From Mesorhizobium waimense (GTDB lineage Bacteria > Pseudomonadota > Alphaproteobacteria > Rhizobiales > Rhizobiaceae), in assembly GCF_003601975.1 (NCBI RefSeq), contig NZ_QZWZ01000001.1, forward strand, positions 62,001 through 126,000: DNA of 64,000 bases, given 5' to 3'. The notes under the pieces were generated by a model. That model saw only the letters and a list, made by a program, of their open reading frames with translations, was not told the origin of the DNA and made no database searches. Both the position numbers and the translations under genes were made by a program. Positions within the stretch are counted from its first letter, which is position 1, and each line of letters begins with the position of its first letter. Positions 36,544-46,718 of the stretch are shown here, piece by piece.

Positions 36544-37461
36544 TTGAAAGCCAAACTGGGCATGTCCCCCATCGCGTGGTGGAACGACGATCTTGCGGAA
36601 CTGAGCGATGACGTGTCGCTGGAGGAATGTCTGCGCCAGTCCCGCTCGGCCGGCTTCACCGGCATGGAGATGGGCCGCCGCTTTCCCAGCGACCCTGATG
36701 TCATGCTGCCGATCCTGAGAGAGGCCGACGTGACGCTGTGCGGCGGCTGGTTCTCCGGCACGCTGGTCGATGAGGAGATGGCCAGGAACAAGGATCGCAT
36801 CCAGCCGATGATCGATCTGTTCAAGGCGGTGAATGCGCCTTGCATCGTCTATGGCGAGGTCGGACGTTCCATCCAGGGCGACCGCTCGAAGCCTTTAGCC
36901 ACCAAGCCTAAACTTTCCGGCGACGAGATGAAGGCCTACGCCAGGCGGCTGACCGAATTCGGCGAATGGTGCGCCGAGCAAGGCATGCCGCTGTCCTATC
37001 ATCACCACATGGCGGCGGTCGTCGAGACCGAGCCGGAGCTCGACGCCTTCATGCGCCATTCGGGCGAGGGCATTCCGCTGCTGCTCGACGCCGGTCATCT
37101 GGCCTTTGCCGGCGGCGACGTGCTGCGCGCCATCGACAACCACCACAAGCGCATCAACCATGTCCATGTGAAGGATGTGCGCATGGGTGTGATCGACAGT
37201 CTCGACCGCACCAGGCAGTCCTTCCTCGATGCCGTGGCGCTCGGCGCCTTCACCGTGCCGGGCGACGGCTCGCTGGATTTCGGCGCCATCGTGCAGAGGC
37301 TGGCCGATAATGGCTATGAGGGCTGGTTCGTCGTCGAGGCCGAGCAGGATCCGAAGAAGAACCCACCGCTTAAAATGGCTCAGGTCGGCTACAAGGAGCT
37401 GATGCGGGTGATGACGGCGTCGGGCTACACGGTCGAGACGCAAGGCTTCCCCAACGCATGA
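36544..37461 (+). CDS. iolE: Inosose dehydratase (2-keto-myo-inositol dehydratase)
   Basis: Dehydrates scyllo-inosose in the second step of inositol breakdown. A 305-residue xylose-isomerase-like TIM barrel. Metal ligands are expected in GEVGRS, the YHHHMAAVVE region, LLLDAGHLAFAGGD and HVHVKDVR. The start is a TTG with GGAGCG eight bases upstream; the only nearby ATG (36562) would remove the first strand (KAKLGMSPIAWWNDD). It lies between iolD and iolB in the usual order. Confidence 0.94.
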   Translation: MKAKLGMSPIAWWNDDLAELSDDVSLEECLRQSRSAGFTGMEMGRRFPSDPDVMLPILREADVTLCGGWFSGTLVDEEMARNKDRIQPMIDLFKAVNAPCIVYGEVGRSIQGDRSKPLATKPKLSGDEMKAYARRLTEFGEWCAEQGMPLSYHHHMAAVVETEPELDAFMRHSGEGIPLLLDAGHLAFAGGDVLRAIDNHHKRINHVHVKDVRMGVIDSLDRTRQSFLDAVALGAFTVPGDGSLDFGAIVQRLADNGYEGWFVVEAEQDPKKNPPLKMAQVGYKELMRVMTASGYTVETQGFPNA

Positions 37462-37525
37462 ACGCTGGATTTGCCGTGACCGGCGGCCTATCTGATGTCC
37501 GGTTGGTGAAACCCGGATTGGCCCG

Positions 37526-37744
37526 ATGAAAGATTCTGAGCACCCGTTCTTCCGGCCGCTGTGGCGGCGCGTTGCCGTCGTCGCGGTCTGCCTGATCTGG
37601 TCGGCGATCGAGTTCGCCTCCGGCACGCCGTTCTGGGGCGTGATCGCGCTCGGTTTCGCCGGCTACGCCGTCTGGCAGTTCTTCTATCTCTACAAGCCGG
37701 CCGACGAGGGCAAGGCGCCGACCGAGCCCGAACCGAAGGAGTAA
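37526..37744 (+). CDS. Small DUF3329-like membrane protein
   Basis: A 72-residue protein with two hydrophobic segments (about 15-30 and 36-52) and the pattern HPFFRPLWRR at the N-terminus, seen in small rhizobial proteins annotated DUF3329. Function unknown. It sits between iolE and iolB, five bases before the latter, so it is co-translated with the inositol operon. Confidence 0.75.
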   Translation: MKDSEHPFFRPLWRRVAVVAVCLIWSAIEFASGTPFWGVIALGFAGYAVWQFFYLYKPADEGKAPTEPEPKE

Positions 37745-37749
37745 CCCAG

Positions 37750-38562
37750 ATGTCGAAGCTGCTCGTCAAAGCCAACAAGGGTCACGGCCGCGTCGCCCAC
37801 GTCACGCCGGAAAATGCCGGCTGGACCTATGTCGGTTTCGATCTGCATCGGCTCAAGCCCGGCGAACGCGCTTCCGGGCAAACGAGCGATCGCGAGGTCT
37901 GCCTGGTCTTCGTCACCGGCAAGGGCACGACAAAGGCCGACGGCAAGGAACTTGGCCTGCTCGGCGAACGCATGTCGCCTTTCGAAGGCAAGCCCTGGTC
38001 GGTCTACGTGCCCGAGGACTCCGACTGGTCGGTGACGGCCGACACCGAACTGGAACTTGCCGTGTGCTCGGCGCCCGGCCTCGGCGGTGGCCTGCCGGTG
38101 CGGGTCATCGCGCCGGACGATCTCGGCCAGGAAACCCGCGGCAAGGGCACCAACACCCGCTACGTCACCAACATCCTGCCGGAGGGCAAGCCGGCCGATT
38201 CGCTGCTGGTGGTCGAGGTGATCACGCCGGGCGGCCACACATCCAGCTACCCGCCGCACAAGCACGACCAGGACAATCTGCCGGCGGAGTCCTATCTGGA
38301 GGAGACCTACTATCACCGCCTCAACCCGCCGCAGGGTTTTGCCTTCCAGCGCGTCTACACCGATGGCGACAAGAATGGCGCCCGCGATCTCGACGAGGCG
38401 ATGGCGATCGAGGACGGTGATGTCGTGCTGGTGCCCAAGGGTTATCATCCTTGCGCAGCCTGTCATGGCTACGACCTCTATTATCTCAACGTCATGGCCG
38501 GACCGAAGCGCACCTGGAAGTTCCACAATGCGCCCGAGCACGAATGGTTGATGAAGGCCTGA
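37750..38562 (+). CDS. iolB: 5-Deoxy-glucuronate isomerase
   Basis: Isomerises 5-deoxy-glucuronate to 2-deoxy-5-keto-gluconate, the IolC substrate. A 270-residue bicupin. The metal-binding motif is seen in SSYPPHKHDQ with LEETYYHRL, and PKGYHPCAACHGYDLYYLNVM is the C-terminal signature. Start ATG lies five bases after the DUF3329-like gene. Last gene of the inositol operon. Confidence 0.94.
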   Translation: MSKLLVKANKGHGRVAHVTPENAGWTYVGFDLHRLKPGERASGQTSDREVCLVFVTGKGTTKADGKELGLLGERMSPFEGKPWSVYVPEDSDWSVTADTELELAVCSAPGLGGGLPVRVIAPDDLGQETRGKGTNTRYVTNILPEGKPADSLLVVEVITPGGHTSSYPPHKHDQDNLPAESYLEETYYHRLNPPQGFAFQRVYTDGDKNGARDLDEAMAIEDGDVVLVPKGYHPCAACHGYDLYYLNVMAGPKRTWKFHNAPEHEWLMKA

Positions 38563-38713
38563 TCGATCGGCCTTTCCGCTGAAGCTATTGGTCCAGCACG
38601 GAAAAAACGTCGGCTAAGGACTTGCCGTGTCGATTTGCCATCGAAAACCCTTCAAAGCTTCGTCAATCCGTCATGCAAATCGCCTATGGCAGCGGGTCTG
38701 ACGAGGACTTTCT

Positions 38714-39421
38714 ATGCGCTACGCCATCTATTTCACCCCAAGCCAGGACGAGCCGCTGGCGCGCATCGCCGCCAACTGGCTGGGCCGCGATCCGTTCGGC
38801 GCCGCGACACGGCCGGTCGAGGCCGTTGGTGACCTGTCGGCGGCGGAAGTTGCCTTCCACACTGCCTCGGCGCGGCGTTACGGCTTCCATGCGACGCTGA
38901 AGGCGCCCTTCCGGCTGGCCCCGAACGAGACGGAAGCCTCGCTTCGCGCGGCACTTGATGCTTTTGCCGAAGCGACGCCGGCAGTCACAATCCCGCGCCT
39001 GGTCGTCAGCCAGATCGACGGCTTCTTCGCGCTGGTTCCCGAGGCGCCGCTGCCGGCGCTCAACCGCTTTGCCGACGACGTCGTGCTCGGATTCGACCGC
39101 TTCCGCGCGCCGTTGACCGAGGCTGAGATCGAACGACGCAGCCCGGATTCGCTGAAGCCTGCCGAATTCCGCAACCTCTGCCAGTGGGGCTACCCTTACG
39201 TCTTCGAGACGTTTCGTTTCCACATGACGCTGTCCGGCCGCGCCGCGTCACAGGAAAGCCCTCGTCTGCGCGCAGCAATCGACAGCCTGTTTGCGGGGGT
39301 GCTGCTGCGGCCGGTGTCGGTGGATGCGCTGACGCTGTTTGTCGAAACCGAACCGGGCGCCCCGTTCATGGTGCTTTCCCATCACGCGCTCGGGCGCCGC
39401 CCGGCCAGAAAAACTGCTTGA
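38714..39421 (+). CDS. DUF1045 family protein (2H phosphoesterase fold), phosphonate-associated
   Basis: A 235-residue protein with the two HxT motifs of 2H phosphoesterases: GFHATLKAPF and FHMTLSGR. DUF1045 members are regularly found in phosphonate (phn) clusters upstream of phnM, as here. Its activity is not established; cyclic ribose phosphate cleavage in the C-P lyase pathway is a reasonable guess. It lies 18 bases before phnM. The core C-P lyase genes (phnG-L) are not in the window. Confidence 0.83.
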   Translation: MRYAIYFTPSQDEPLARIAANWLGRDPFGAATRPVEAVGDLSAAEVAFHTASARRYGFHATLKAPFRLAPNETEASLRAALDAFAEATPAVTIPRLVVSQIDGFFALVPEAPLPALNRFADDVVLGFDRFRAPLTEAEIERRSPDSLKPAEFRNLCQWGYPYVFETFRFHMTLSGRAASQESPRLRAAIDSLFAGVLLRPVSVDALTLFVETEPGAPFMVLSHHALGRRPARKTA

Positions 39422-39439
39422 GATCAAGGACTGCCTGAA

Positions 39440-40579
39440 ATGACCGCCGAGACCGTTCTCACCAACGCCCGCATCGTGCTTGCCGACGAGATCGTCGAGG
39501 GCTCGCTCGTGCTGCGCGACGGCTTGATCGCCGCCATCGACACCGGCGCCGGCCGCAACGGCGAGGACATGGGCGGCGACTACGTCATCCCCGGCCTGGT
39601 CGAACTCCACACCGACCATCTCGAGGGCCATTATGCGCCGCGTCCGAAAGTGCGCTGGAACCCCATCGCCGCCGTGCTTGCCCATGACGCGCAGGTGGCG
39701 ACTGCCGGCATCACCACCGTGCTCGATGCCTTGCGCGTCGGCATGGACGAGGACGCCGACCTGACTTCCACCGACATCCGCAAGCTCGCCGATGCGATCG
39801 AGGACAGCGTGCGCGAAGATCGGCTGCGGGCCGATCACTTCATCCATCTGCGCTGCGAGGTTTCGGCGCCCGATTGCCTCAGAGCCTTCGCCAATTTCGA
39901 AACCGATGAAAGGGTGAAGCTGGCTTCGCTGATGGATCATGCGCCGGGACAGCGCCAGTTCGTCAATCTTGAAACCTATGCCTATTATTACCAGCGCAAG
40001 CTGAAGCTGACCGATCGCGCCTTTCAGAAGTTCTGCGAAAAGCGCATGGCGGAATCGGCCATGAACTCCGGCCCGAACCGGGTCTTCATCGCCGCCGCCT
40101 GCCATGAGCGCGGCATCGTGCTGGCGAGCCACGACGACGCCACCTCGGGCCATGTCGAGGAGGCGATCGAGCAAGGCGTGCGTGTCGCCGAATTCCCGAC
40201 CACCGAGGAAGCGGCACGGGCCTCGAAAGCGGCCGGGCTCGGCGTGCTGATGGGCGCGCCCAACGTCATGCGCGGCGCTTCGCATTCGGGCAATGTCTCG
40301 GCCCGCACACTCGCCGGCGACGGCCTGCTCGACATCCTGTCGTCGGATTACATTCCTTTCAGCCTGATCCAGTCGGCTTTCTTCCTCGGCGATGTCGTAG
40401 AGGGCATTTCGCTGCCGCAGGCGGTGGCCATGGTGTCGAAGAACCCCGCCGAGGCGGTCGGCCTCAGCGATCGCGGCGTCATCGAACAGGGACGGCGCGC
40501 CGATCTGGTGCGTGTGCGCGTCGACGACCATGTGCCGGTCGTCCGCACCGTCTGGCGCCAGGGGCGCCGGGTCGCATGA
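39440..40579 (+). CDS. phnM: Alpha-D-ribose 1-methylphosphonate 5-triphosphate diphosphatase
   Basis: Removes pyrophosphate from the ribose-triphosphate intermediate of the C-P lyase pathway. A 379-residue amidohydrolase. Metal ligands are visible in ELHTDHLEGH, the central HLRCEVSAPD, ASHDDATSGHVEEA, and the C-terminal DILSSDYIPFS. The stop overlaps the phnN start by four bases. Confidence 0.94.
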   Translation: MTAETVLTNARIVLADEIVEGSLVLRDGLIAAIDTGAGRNGEDMGGDYVIPGLVELHTDHLEGHYAPRPKVRWNPIAAVLAHDAQVATAGITTVLDALRVGMDEDADLTSTDIRKLADAIEDSVREDRLRADHFIHLRCEVSAPDCLRAFANFETDERVKLASLMDHAPGQRQFVNLETYAYYYQRKLKLTDRAFQKFCEKRMAESAMNSGPNRVFIAAACHERGIVLASHDDATSGHVEEAIEQGVRVAEFPTTEEAARASKAAGLGVLMGAPNVMRGASHSGNVSARTLAGDGLLDILSSDYIPFSLIQSAFFLGDVVEGISLPQAVAMVSKNPAEAVGLSDRGVIEQGRRADLVRVRVDDHVPVVRTVWRQGRRVA

Positions 40580-41205
40580 TGGTCTCGGCGTTGATCGAAC
40601 GAGAACTGTCCACCGACACCTTTCCGATCCGCCACGGCGTCTTCGTCGCCGTGGTCGGGCCGAGCGGCGCCGGCAAGGACACGATGATCGGCTATGCCAA
40701 GGCGTGTTTCGCCGACGAGAGCCGGCTTGAGTTCGTACGCCGGGTCATCACAAGGCCGAGCGATGCGGCGAGCGAGGACCACGACACGCTGGCCGACGCC
40801 GCCTTTGCCGAGGCCGAGGCCGACGGCGCCTTTGCCATAGCCTGGGAAGCGCATGGCCTGCGCTACGGCATTCCGGCCGATGTCGACTGGTCGGTCGCCA
40901 ACGGTCAGGTCGCCGTCGCCAACGTCTCGCGCGCCATCATCCCGACGCTGCGCGACCGCTACGCCAATCTGGCCGTTGTCGAGATCACCGCGACGCCGGA
41001 AATCCTCGCCGAGCGGCTGGCCATGCGCGGCCGCGAATCGCGCGGCGAGGTGCTGGCGCGCCTGGCGCGCAGCACGTCCGTCGCGCTGTCCGGCCCCGAT
41101 GTCACCTCGATCGACAACAGCGGCGCCCGCGAAGTGGCAGGCGAGCGCTTTGCAGAAGTGCTGCGCAAGGCGATGGCGTTCTCCGACCTGTCGAGCATGA
41201 TCTAG
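40576..41205 (+). CDS. phnN: Ribose 1,5-bisphosphate phosphokinase
   Basis: Makes phosphoribosyl pyrophosphate from ribose 1,5-bisphosphate, the salvage end of the phosphonate pathway. 209 residues, guanylate-kinase-like. P-loop GPSGAGKDT near residue 30, then FVRRVITRPSDAASEDHD. The ATG overlaps the phnM stop (ATGA). It converges with a sugar ABC permease gene two bases later. Confidence 0.93.
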   Translation: MMVSALIERELSTDTFPIRHGVFVAVVGPSGAGKDTMIGYAKACFADESRLEFVRRVITRPSDAASEDHDTLADAAFAEAEADGAFAIAWEAHGLRYGIPADVDWSVANGQVAVANVSRAIIPTLRDRYANLAVVEITATPEILAERLAMRGRESRGEVLARLARSTSVALSGPDVTSIDNSGAREVAGERFAEVLRKAMAFSDLSSMI

Positions 41206-41207
41206 CG

Positions 41208-42203
41208 CTACTCCGCCGGCGCGCCGGCGACGCCCTTGCGTGTTGCTTCCAGCATCTGCCGCCGCGCGCGGAACACGCCCCATTGCTGATCGACCAGCAC
41301 GCCGATCAGGATCACCCCGCCCATGACCGCGAAGTTGAGCGAGGAGGGGATGCCGAGCAAATTGACGAGGTTCTGCAGTTCCTGCAGCAGCACCGTGCCG
41401 AGGATGACACCGACCAGCGAGCCTTCGCCGCCGCGCAGCGAAAAGCCGCCGAGCACGGCGGCGGCAATGGCGTAAAGCTCGTAGAACTGGCCGTGGCTGG
41501 CCGGCGAGATCGAGCGTGTGTACATGGCGAAATAGATCGCCGACAGCGCCGTCAGCACGCCGCAGATGACGTAAGCGGCCATCACCACGCGGCCTGTTCG
41601 GATGCCGGAATATTTCGCCGCTTCCTCGTTCTTGCCGATGGCATAGAGATAGCGCCCGAACACCGAACGGTGCAGCACCACCCACATCACAATGGAGATG
41701 ACGATCAGCGCGATGAAGCTGTTCGGCACGCCATAGCTGCGGCCGGCGGTCAGGAATTCGAGGTCCGGGAAATTCTGGCCGAAGCCGAAACCCGCCGTGC
41801 CGTCGGCGGTGTAGAAGCGCGCCACGCCACGATAGATAAGCAGGCCGCAGAGCGTCACCACAAAGGGCTGCAACTTCAGTCGCGTGATCAGCCAGCCATG
41901 CACCAGCCCGATAACGGCGCCGAGCGCGATGATCAGCACGAAGGCCAGCGGCCAATCCATCCCGCGCACGGCGATGAAGTCGATGAACAGAGTACCGAGC
42001 AGCGCAACCACCGAGCCGACCGACAGTTCGATGCCGCCGGTGATGATGACGAAGGCCTGGCCGATGGACAGGATGCCAAACAGGCCGATCAGGTTCGAGG
42101 TGTTGGCAAGGTTGATCGGCAGCAGGAAGCGCGGATTGATGATCGCCACCACCGTTCCCACCACCAGGATGAGGATCAGCAGGCCGAGATCTTTCTTGCT
42201 CAT
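41208..42203 (-). CDS. Sugar ABC transporter permease (RbsC type)
   Basis: A 331-residue permease with about eight to ten membrane segments. GGIELSVGSVVAL is the conserved N-terminal motif, and RLKLQPFVVTLCGL the mid-loop. The ATG at 42203 has GGGGAGAAG upstream. It is the last gene of an SBP-ATPase-permease operon; a 45-base hairpin separates it from the ATPase gene. Substrate unknown; the divergent LacI regulator suggests a dedicated sugar. Confidence 0.88.
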   Translation of the reverse strand: MSKKDLGLLILILVVGTVVAIINPRFLLPINLANTSNLIGLFGILSIGQAFVIITGGIELSVGSVVALLGTLFIDFIAVRGMDWPLAFVLIIALGAVIGLVHGWLITRLKLQPFVVTLCGLLIYRGVARFYTADGTAGFGFGQNFPDLEFLTAGRSYGVPNSFIALIVISIVMWVVLHRSVFGRYLYAIGKNEEAAKYSGIRTGRVVMAAYVICGVLTALSAIYFAMYTRSISPASHGQFYELYAIAAAVLGGFSLRGGEGSLVGVILGTVLLQELQNLVNLLGIPSSLNFAVMGGVILIGVLVDQQWGVFRARRQMLEATRKGVAGAPAE

Positions 42204-42218
42204 CGTCTTCTCCCCAAA

Positions 42219-42263
42219 GCAGGTTCCGCAAAAGTGTTCCGCGGTTTTGCGACCAGAACCTGC
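42219..42263 (-). repeat. Long interrupted hairpin between ATPase and permease genes
   Basis: GCAGGTTC-CGCAAAA (42219-42233) pairs with TTTTGCG (42245-42251) and GAACCTGC (42256-42263), leaving a four-base ACCA bulge. It resembles the dispersed intergenic repeats of these genomes and could set relative expression of the two genes. Confidence 0.55.
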
Positions 42264-42276
42264 GGCGAAACAAAAT

Positions 42277-43821
<1,545 letters not shown>

Positions 43822-43870
43822 CACGCCTGGCAGCAGCCGTTAGGTCCCAAAACGACCCCTTCAGCAGACT

Positions 43871-43892
43871 GACGGGCCTTGCCAGGCCCGTC
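43871..43892 (-). terminator. Perfect hairpin (2) downstream of the binding-protein gene
   Basis: GACGGGCC (43871-43878) and GGCCCGTC (43885-43892) form an 8-bp stem with a 6-nt loop. It is the second of two stem-loops between the binding-protein gene and the ATPase gene. Confidence 0.55.
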
Positions 43893-43900
43893 AATACGAA

Positions 43901-43930
43901 CGCCGGCTCAAGGCGAACCTTGAGCCGGCG
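43901..43930 (-). terminator. Perfect 13-bp hairpin (1) downstream of the binding-protein gene
   Basis: CGCCGGCTCAAGG (43901-43913) and CCTTGAGCCGGCG (43918-43930) form a perfect 13-bp stem with a CGAA tetraloop (43914-43917), 14 bases after the binding-protein stop. No U-tract, so mRNA stabilisation of the upstream gene is the likely role. Confidence 0.65.
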
Positions 43931-43944
43931 CAGCTGTTTTCGCC

Positions 43945-44907
43945 TCAGTTGCCGGACATCGCCTTCAGACTGGCGGCGTAAGCGTCGACATCGTCTTTAC
44001 CGATGATCTTGGTCGGGATGATGATCAGGCCGTCGGCCGGAACGCCCGACTTGTCGCCCTTGAGATAGGCGGCCATCAGCTTCATGCCCTGATAGGCCCA
44101 TTCGAAGGGCTGCTGCACGACGGTTGCCGCCACGGTGCCTTCCTTGACGCCGCCCAGCGTGATCGGATCGTCGTCGAAGCCGACGACGGTGATCTGGCCG
44201 AGCTTGCCGGCGTCGCGCAGCGCTTCATAGATGCGCGGCGTGTTGTAGGAGTAGAAGCCGACCATGCAGGTCACGTCGGGGCTGGCAACGAGCGCGTCCT
44301 CGACATTCTTCTTGGCGCGGGCCTGGTCGATGTCGTCGCCGCGCACGTCGACCAGCTCGATCTTGGTGCCGGCGAGCCCGTCCTTCATGCCCTGGATGCG
44401 CTCCTTGGCATTGTCGGCGCCGAGCAGGCCGACGAAGCCGAGGCATTTGCCGCCGTCCGGCATCGCCTTCTTGGCGATCTCGGCCGCCTGCTTGCCGGCA
44501 TCGACATTGGACGAGCCGATATAAGCAACACGCTTGGTCTGCGGGGCGTCGCTGTCGGTGGTGAACAGCGCCGTTTCCGACGCGATCTTGTTGAGCCCGT
44601 CGGTGGAGGTCTTGGGGTCGACGGCCGACACCATGATCGCCTTCACACCGGCGGTCACAAGGTCGTCCATCAGCCGCTGCTGGATGGCGACCGACGACTG
44701 CTCGGGATATTTCAGCTCAAGATTGTAGTCGGGCAGTTCGCCCTGCGCCTTCTTCACGCCGGCTTCCGCCGCCTTCCAGAAGTCCGACGCGCCGTTGACG
44801 ACGAAGGCCAGCGTCGGCTTGTCGTCGGCGCGCGCGATTGCGCTCGCCGACAGGCCGAGAGCCAAGGCCGCGGCGGCGATGGATGCATTACGGATCACAA
44901 ATTTCAT
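43945..44907 (-). CDS. Sugar ABC transporter substrate-binding protein
   Basis: A 320-residue periplasmic protein with a signal peptide (MKFVIRNASIAAAALALGLSASAIARA). Type I binding-protein fold, with DFWKAAEAGVKKAQGELPDY at the start and VVGFDDDPITLGGVKEGT near the hinge. The family includes ribose, galactose and polyol binders; the ligand is unknown. First gene of the operon; two strong hairpins follow it. Divergent from a LacI regulator across a 621-base gap. Confidence 0.88.
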   Translation of the reverse strand: MKFVIRNASIAAAALALGLSASAIARADDKPTLAFVVNGASDFWKAAEAGVKKAQGELPDYNLELKYPEQSSVAIQQRLMDDLVTAGVKAIMVSAVDPKTSTDGLNKIASETALFTTDSDAPQTKRVAYIGSSNVDAGKQAAEIAKKAMPDGGKCLGFVGLLGADNAKERIQGMKDGLAGTKIELVDVRGDDIDQARAKKNVEDALVASPDVTCMVGFYSYNTPRIYEALRDAGKLGQITVVGFDDDPITLGGVKEGTVAATVVQQPFEWAYQGMKLMAAYLKGDKSGVPADGLIIIPTKIIGKDDVDAYAASLKAMSGN

Positions 44908-45528
44908 GTTCAACCTCCCTTTTGAAACTCATCGCTGATGTCTCGGCTGCGGCCCGCACGCCCTCCTCCTCAAGGGGCTGGCCCAATGGTCTGGCAACTT
45001 AGGAACGGCGCCAATCCAGCCGCGACCGAAACACTAGACACTCATTCGCTGTTCGTAAATAGTCCGATTTGTCTGACATTTTCGTGAGTGTGCGGCAGGC
45101 CTCCTCCGGTAGCTCACCGGACCGGTGGCGCGCCACACGCCGCTTCTCGCCGCCACCGGTCCGAGCCCGGATCGGTGACGGCGAATTGACAGTAGAGCGC
45201 TTACCGCTATTAGTAAATAGTATTAGTTATGGCGCTGGAAGGGCGCATCCCGCGTTGGCGAAGAACCATAGCCGCGGGTATTCGAGGGAGCAAGGAGAGC
45301 GGCTGCAGGCAAGGCCGCTACTTACAAGGAGAGCCCAGTAAATAGTCGCTTTTCGGGTTGTGGCCAGTTGTTTTCGTCGCCGTGCGGCGCTACTGGTGCT
45401 GAATGCGATGCGCTTGATAATAGTTATAAGTGACGTGCGTTTCCGACCAACGCACCCAAACGACAACCGCCTTGCCGTTAATGCCGGCTTTTTCGTAAGA
45501 CAGGCCGGGTTTGGGGAACGATGCCGAT
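44908..45528. promoter_or_regulatory. Divergent regulatory region with three GTAAATAGT copies and a 13-bp stem-loop
   Basis: No convincing gene in this 621-base gap. GTAAATAGT occurs three times in the same orientation (45055-45063, 45213-45221, 45338-45346). The middle copy lies in CTATT-AGTA-AATAG, an inverted repeat, and the first in the near-match CTGTT-CGTA-AATAG, so these are candidate operators for the adjacent LacI protein. A perfect 13-bp inverted repeat, CGGACCGGTGGCG (45118-45130) and CGCCACCGGTCCG (45151-45163), lies between the first two copies. Confidence 0.5.
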
Positions 45529-46641
45529 ATGAGCGAACCGACGGAATTGCGCGACCCCCCGGAGTCTTCCAAGCGCCGTAAGCCGTCCGCCAGGGGCCTA
45601 AAAGGTCGCGTCACCATGACCGACATCGCCCGAGCCGCCGGCTGCTCGCAGGCAACCGTCTCCTTCGTTCTCAACAATTCACCGGGCATCCGGCTGTCGC
45701 AGCAGACCCGCGATCGGGTGATCGAAGCGGCGCGGGCGCTCGGTTACTCACCGCCCATGTTTTCCGCCCTGCGGCCGCTTGTCACGCCGTTCGAGGGACT
45801 GGATGGCGTCATCGGCTTTGCCGTGGACCAACTGGCGACCAGCCCCGAGGCGGTGGTCGCCATCGAAGGCGCGCGCCAGGCCTCGTGGAACGCCGGCAAC
45901 GTGCTCCTGGTGGCGCAGACCATGGGCGATGCCGTCATGGAGCCGCGCGCCATCCAGGCCCTCACCAGGCGAGGCATCTCGGCGCTGATCTACATGACCA
46001 TCTTCACCCGCGAGATCACGGCGCCGGATTTCCTCTACGGCCTCGACATCCCGGTCATCCTGCTCAACTGCTACACGGCCGACTATGCCTTCCCAGCCGT
46101 GGTGCCATCCGAGATCGCCGGCGGCCAGAGTTCGACCCGGCATTTGATCGGCCACGGCCATCGCCGCATCGCCACCATCACCGGCGAGCCCTGGATGCAG
46201 GCCGCTCAGGACAGGCTGAAGGGCTACCGCCGCGCGCTGGCGACGGCCGATATCCCCTTCGACCCGGAACTGGTGGTCGAGGGCGACTGGTCGGCAAGTG
46301 CGGGTTATGCAGCGACCGTGAAGCTGCTGGCGCTCAAGGACCGCCCGACCGCCATCTTCTGCCAGAACGACCGCACGGCTATCGGCTGCTACGAGGCGCT
46401 GAAGGAGGCCGGCCTGCACATCCCGCAGGACATCTCCGTCGTCGGCTATGACGACGAGGAGATCGCCCGTCATCTCTTCCCGCCGCTGACCACATCGATC
46501 CTGCCGCACATGGCGATGGGGCAATGGGCGATCGAGCAGCTGGAAGCGCCCCCAACCCCGGGCCGCGGCCGCTATCCCATCACCAAGCTTGAATGCCCGT
46601 TAGTGGAGCGGGAGTCGGTCGGTGTCGTGGCGCCCGCATAA
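45529..46641 (+). CDS. LacI-family transcriptional regulator
   Basis: A 370-residue regulator with an extended, charged N-terminus of about 28 residues before the HTH (VTMTDIARAAGCSQATVSFVLNN). The sensor domain contains GYDDEEIARHLFPPLTTSILP, typical of sugar-responsive LacI proteins. It is divergent from the 44.9-41.2 kb sugar transporter operon and very likely controls it. The ATG at 45529 was chosen; a second ATG in the N-terminal extension (TMTDIARA, near 45616) could be the true start. Confidence 0.87.
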   Translation: MSEPTELRDPPESSKRRKPSARGLKGRVTMTDIARAAGCSQATVSFVLNNSPGIRLSQQTRDRVIEAARALGYSPPMFSALRPLVTPFEGLDGVIGFAVDQLATSPEAVVAIEGARQASWNAGNVLLVAQTMGDAVMEPRAIQALTRRGISALIYMTIFTREITAPDFLYGLDIPVILLNCYTADYAFPAVVPSEIAGGQSSTRHLIGHGHRRIATITGEPWMQAAQDRLKGYRRALATADIPFDPELVVEGDWSASAGYAATVKLLALKDRPTAIFCQNDRTAIGCYEALKEAGLHIPQDISVVGYDDEEIARHLFPPLTTSILPHMAMGQWAIEQLEAPPTPGRGRYPITKLECPLVERESVGVVAPA

Positions 46642-46718
46642 TTCCGGTGACCCGACCCCATCGCAAGGCCTATGCTGGGATCGCGTGCGATCCCCCCTTG
46701 GGTACTGGAAAGACGCTC

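Noticed and set aside
46593..46718. Upstream extension of the nitronate monooxygenase
   Set aside because: The extension is out-of-family sequence overlapping the end of the LacI gene. The ATG at 46719 starts the conserved barrel.
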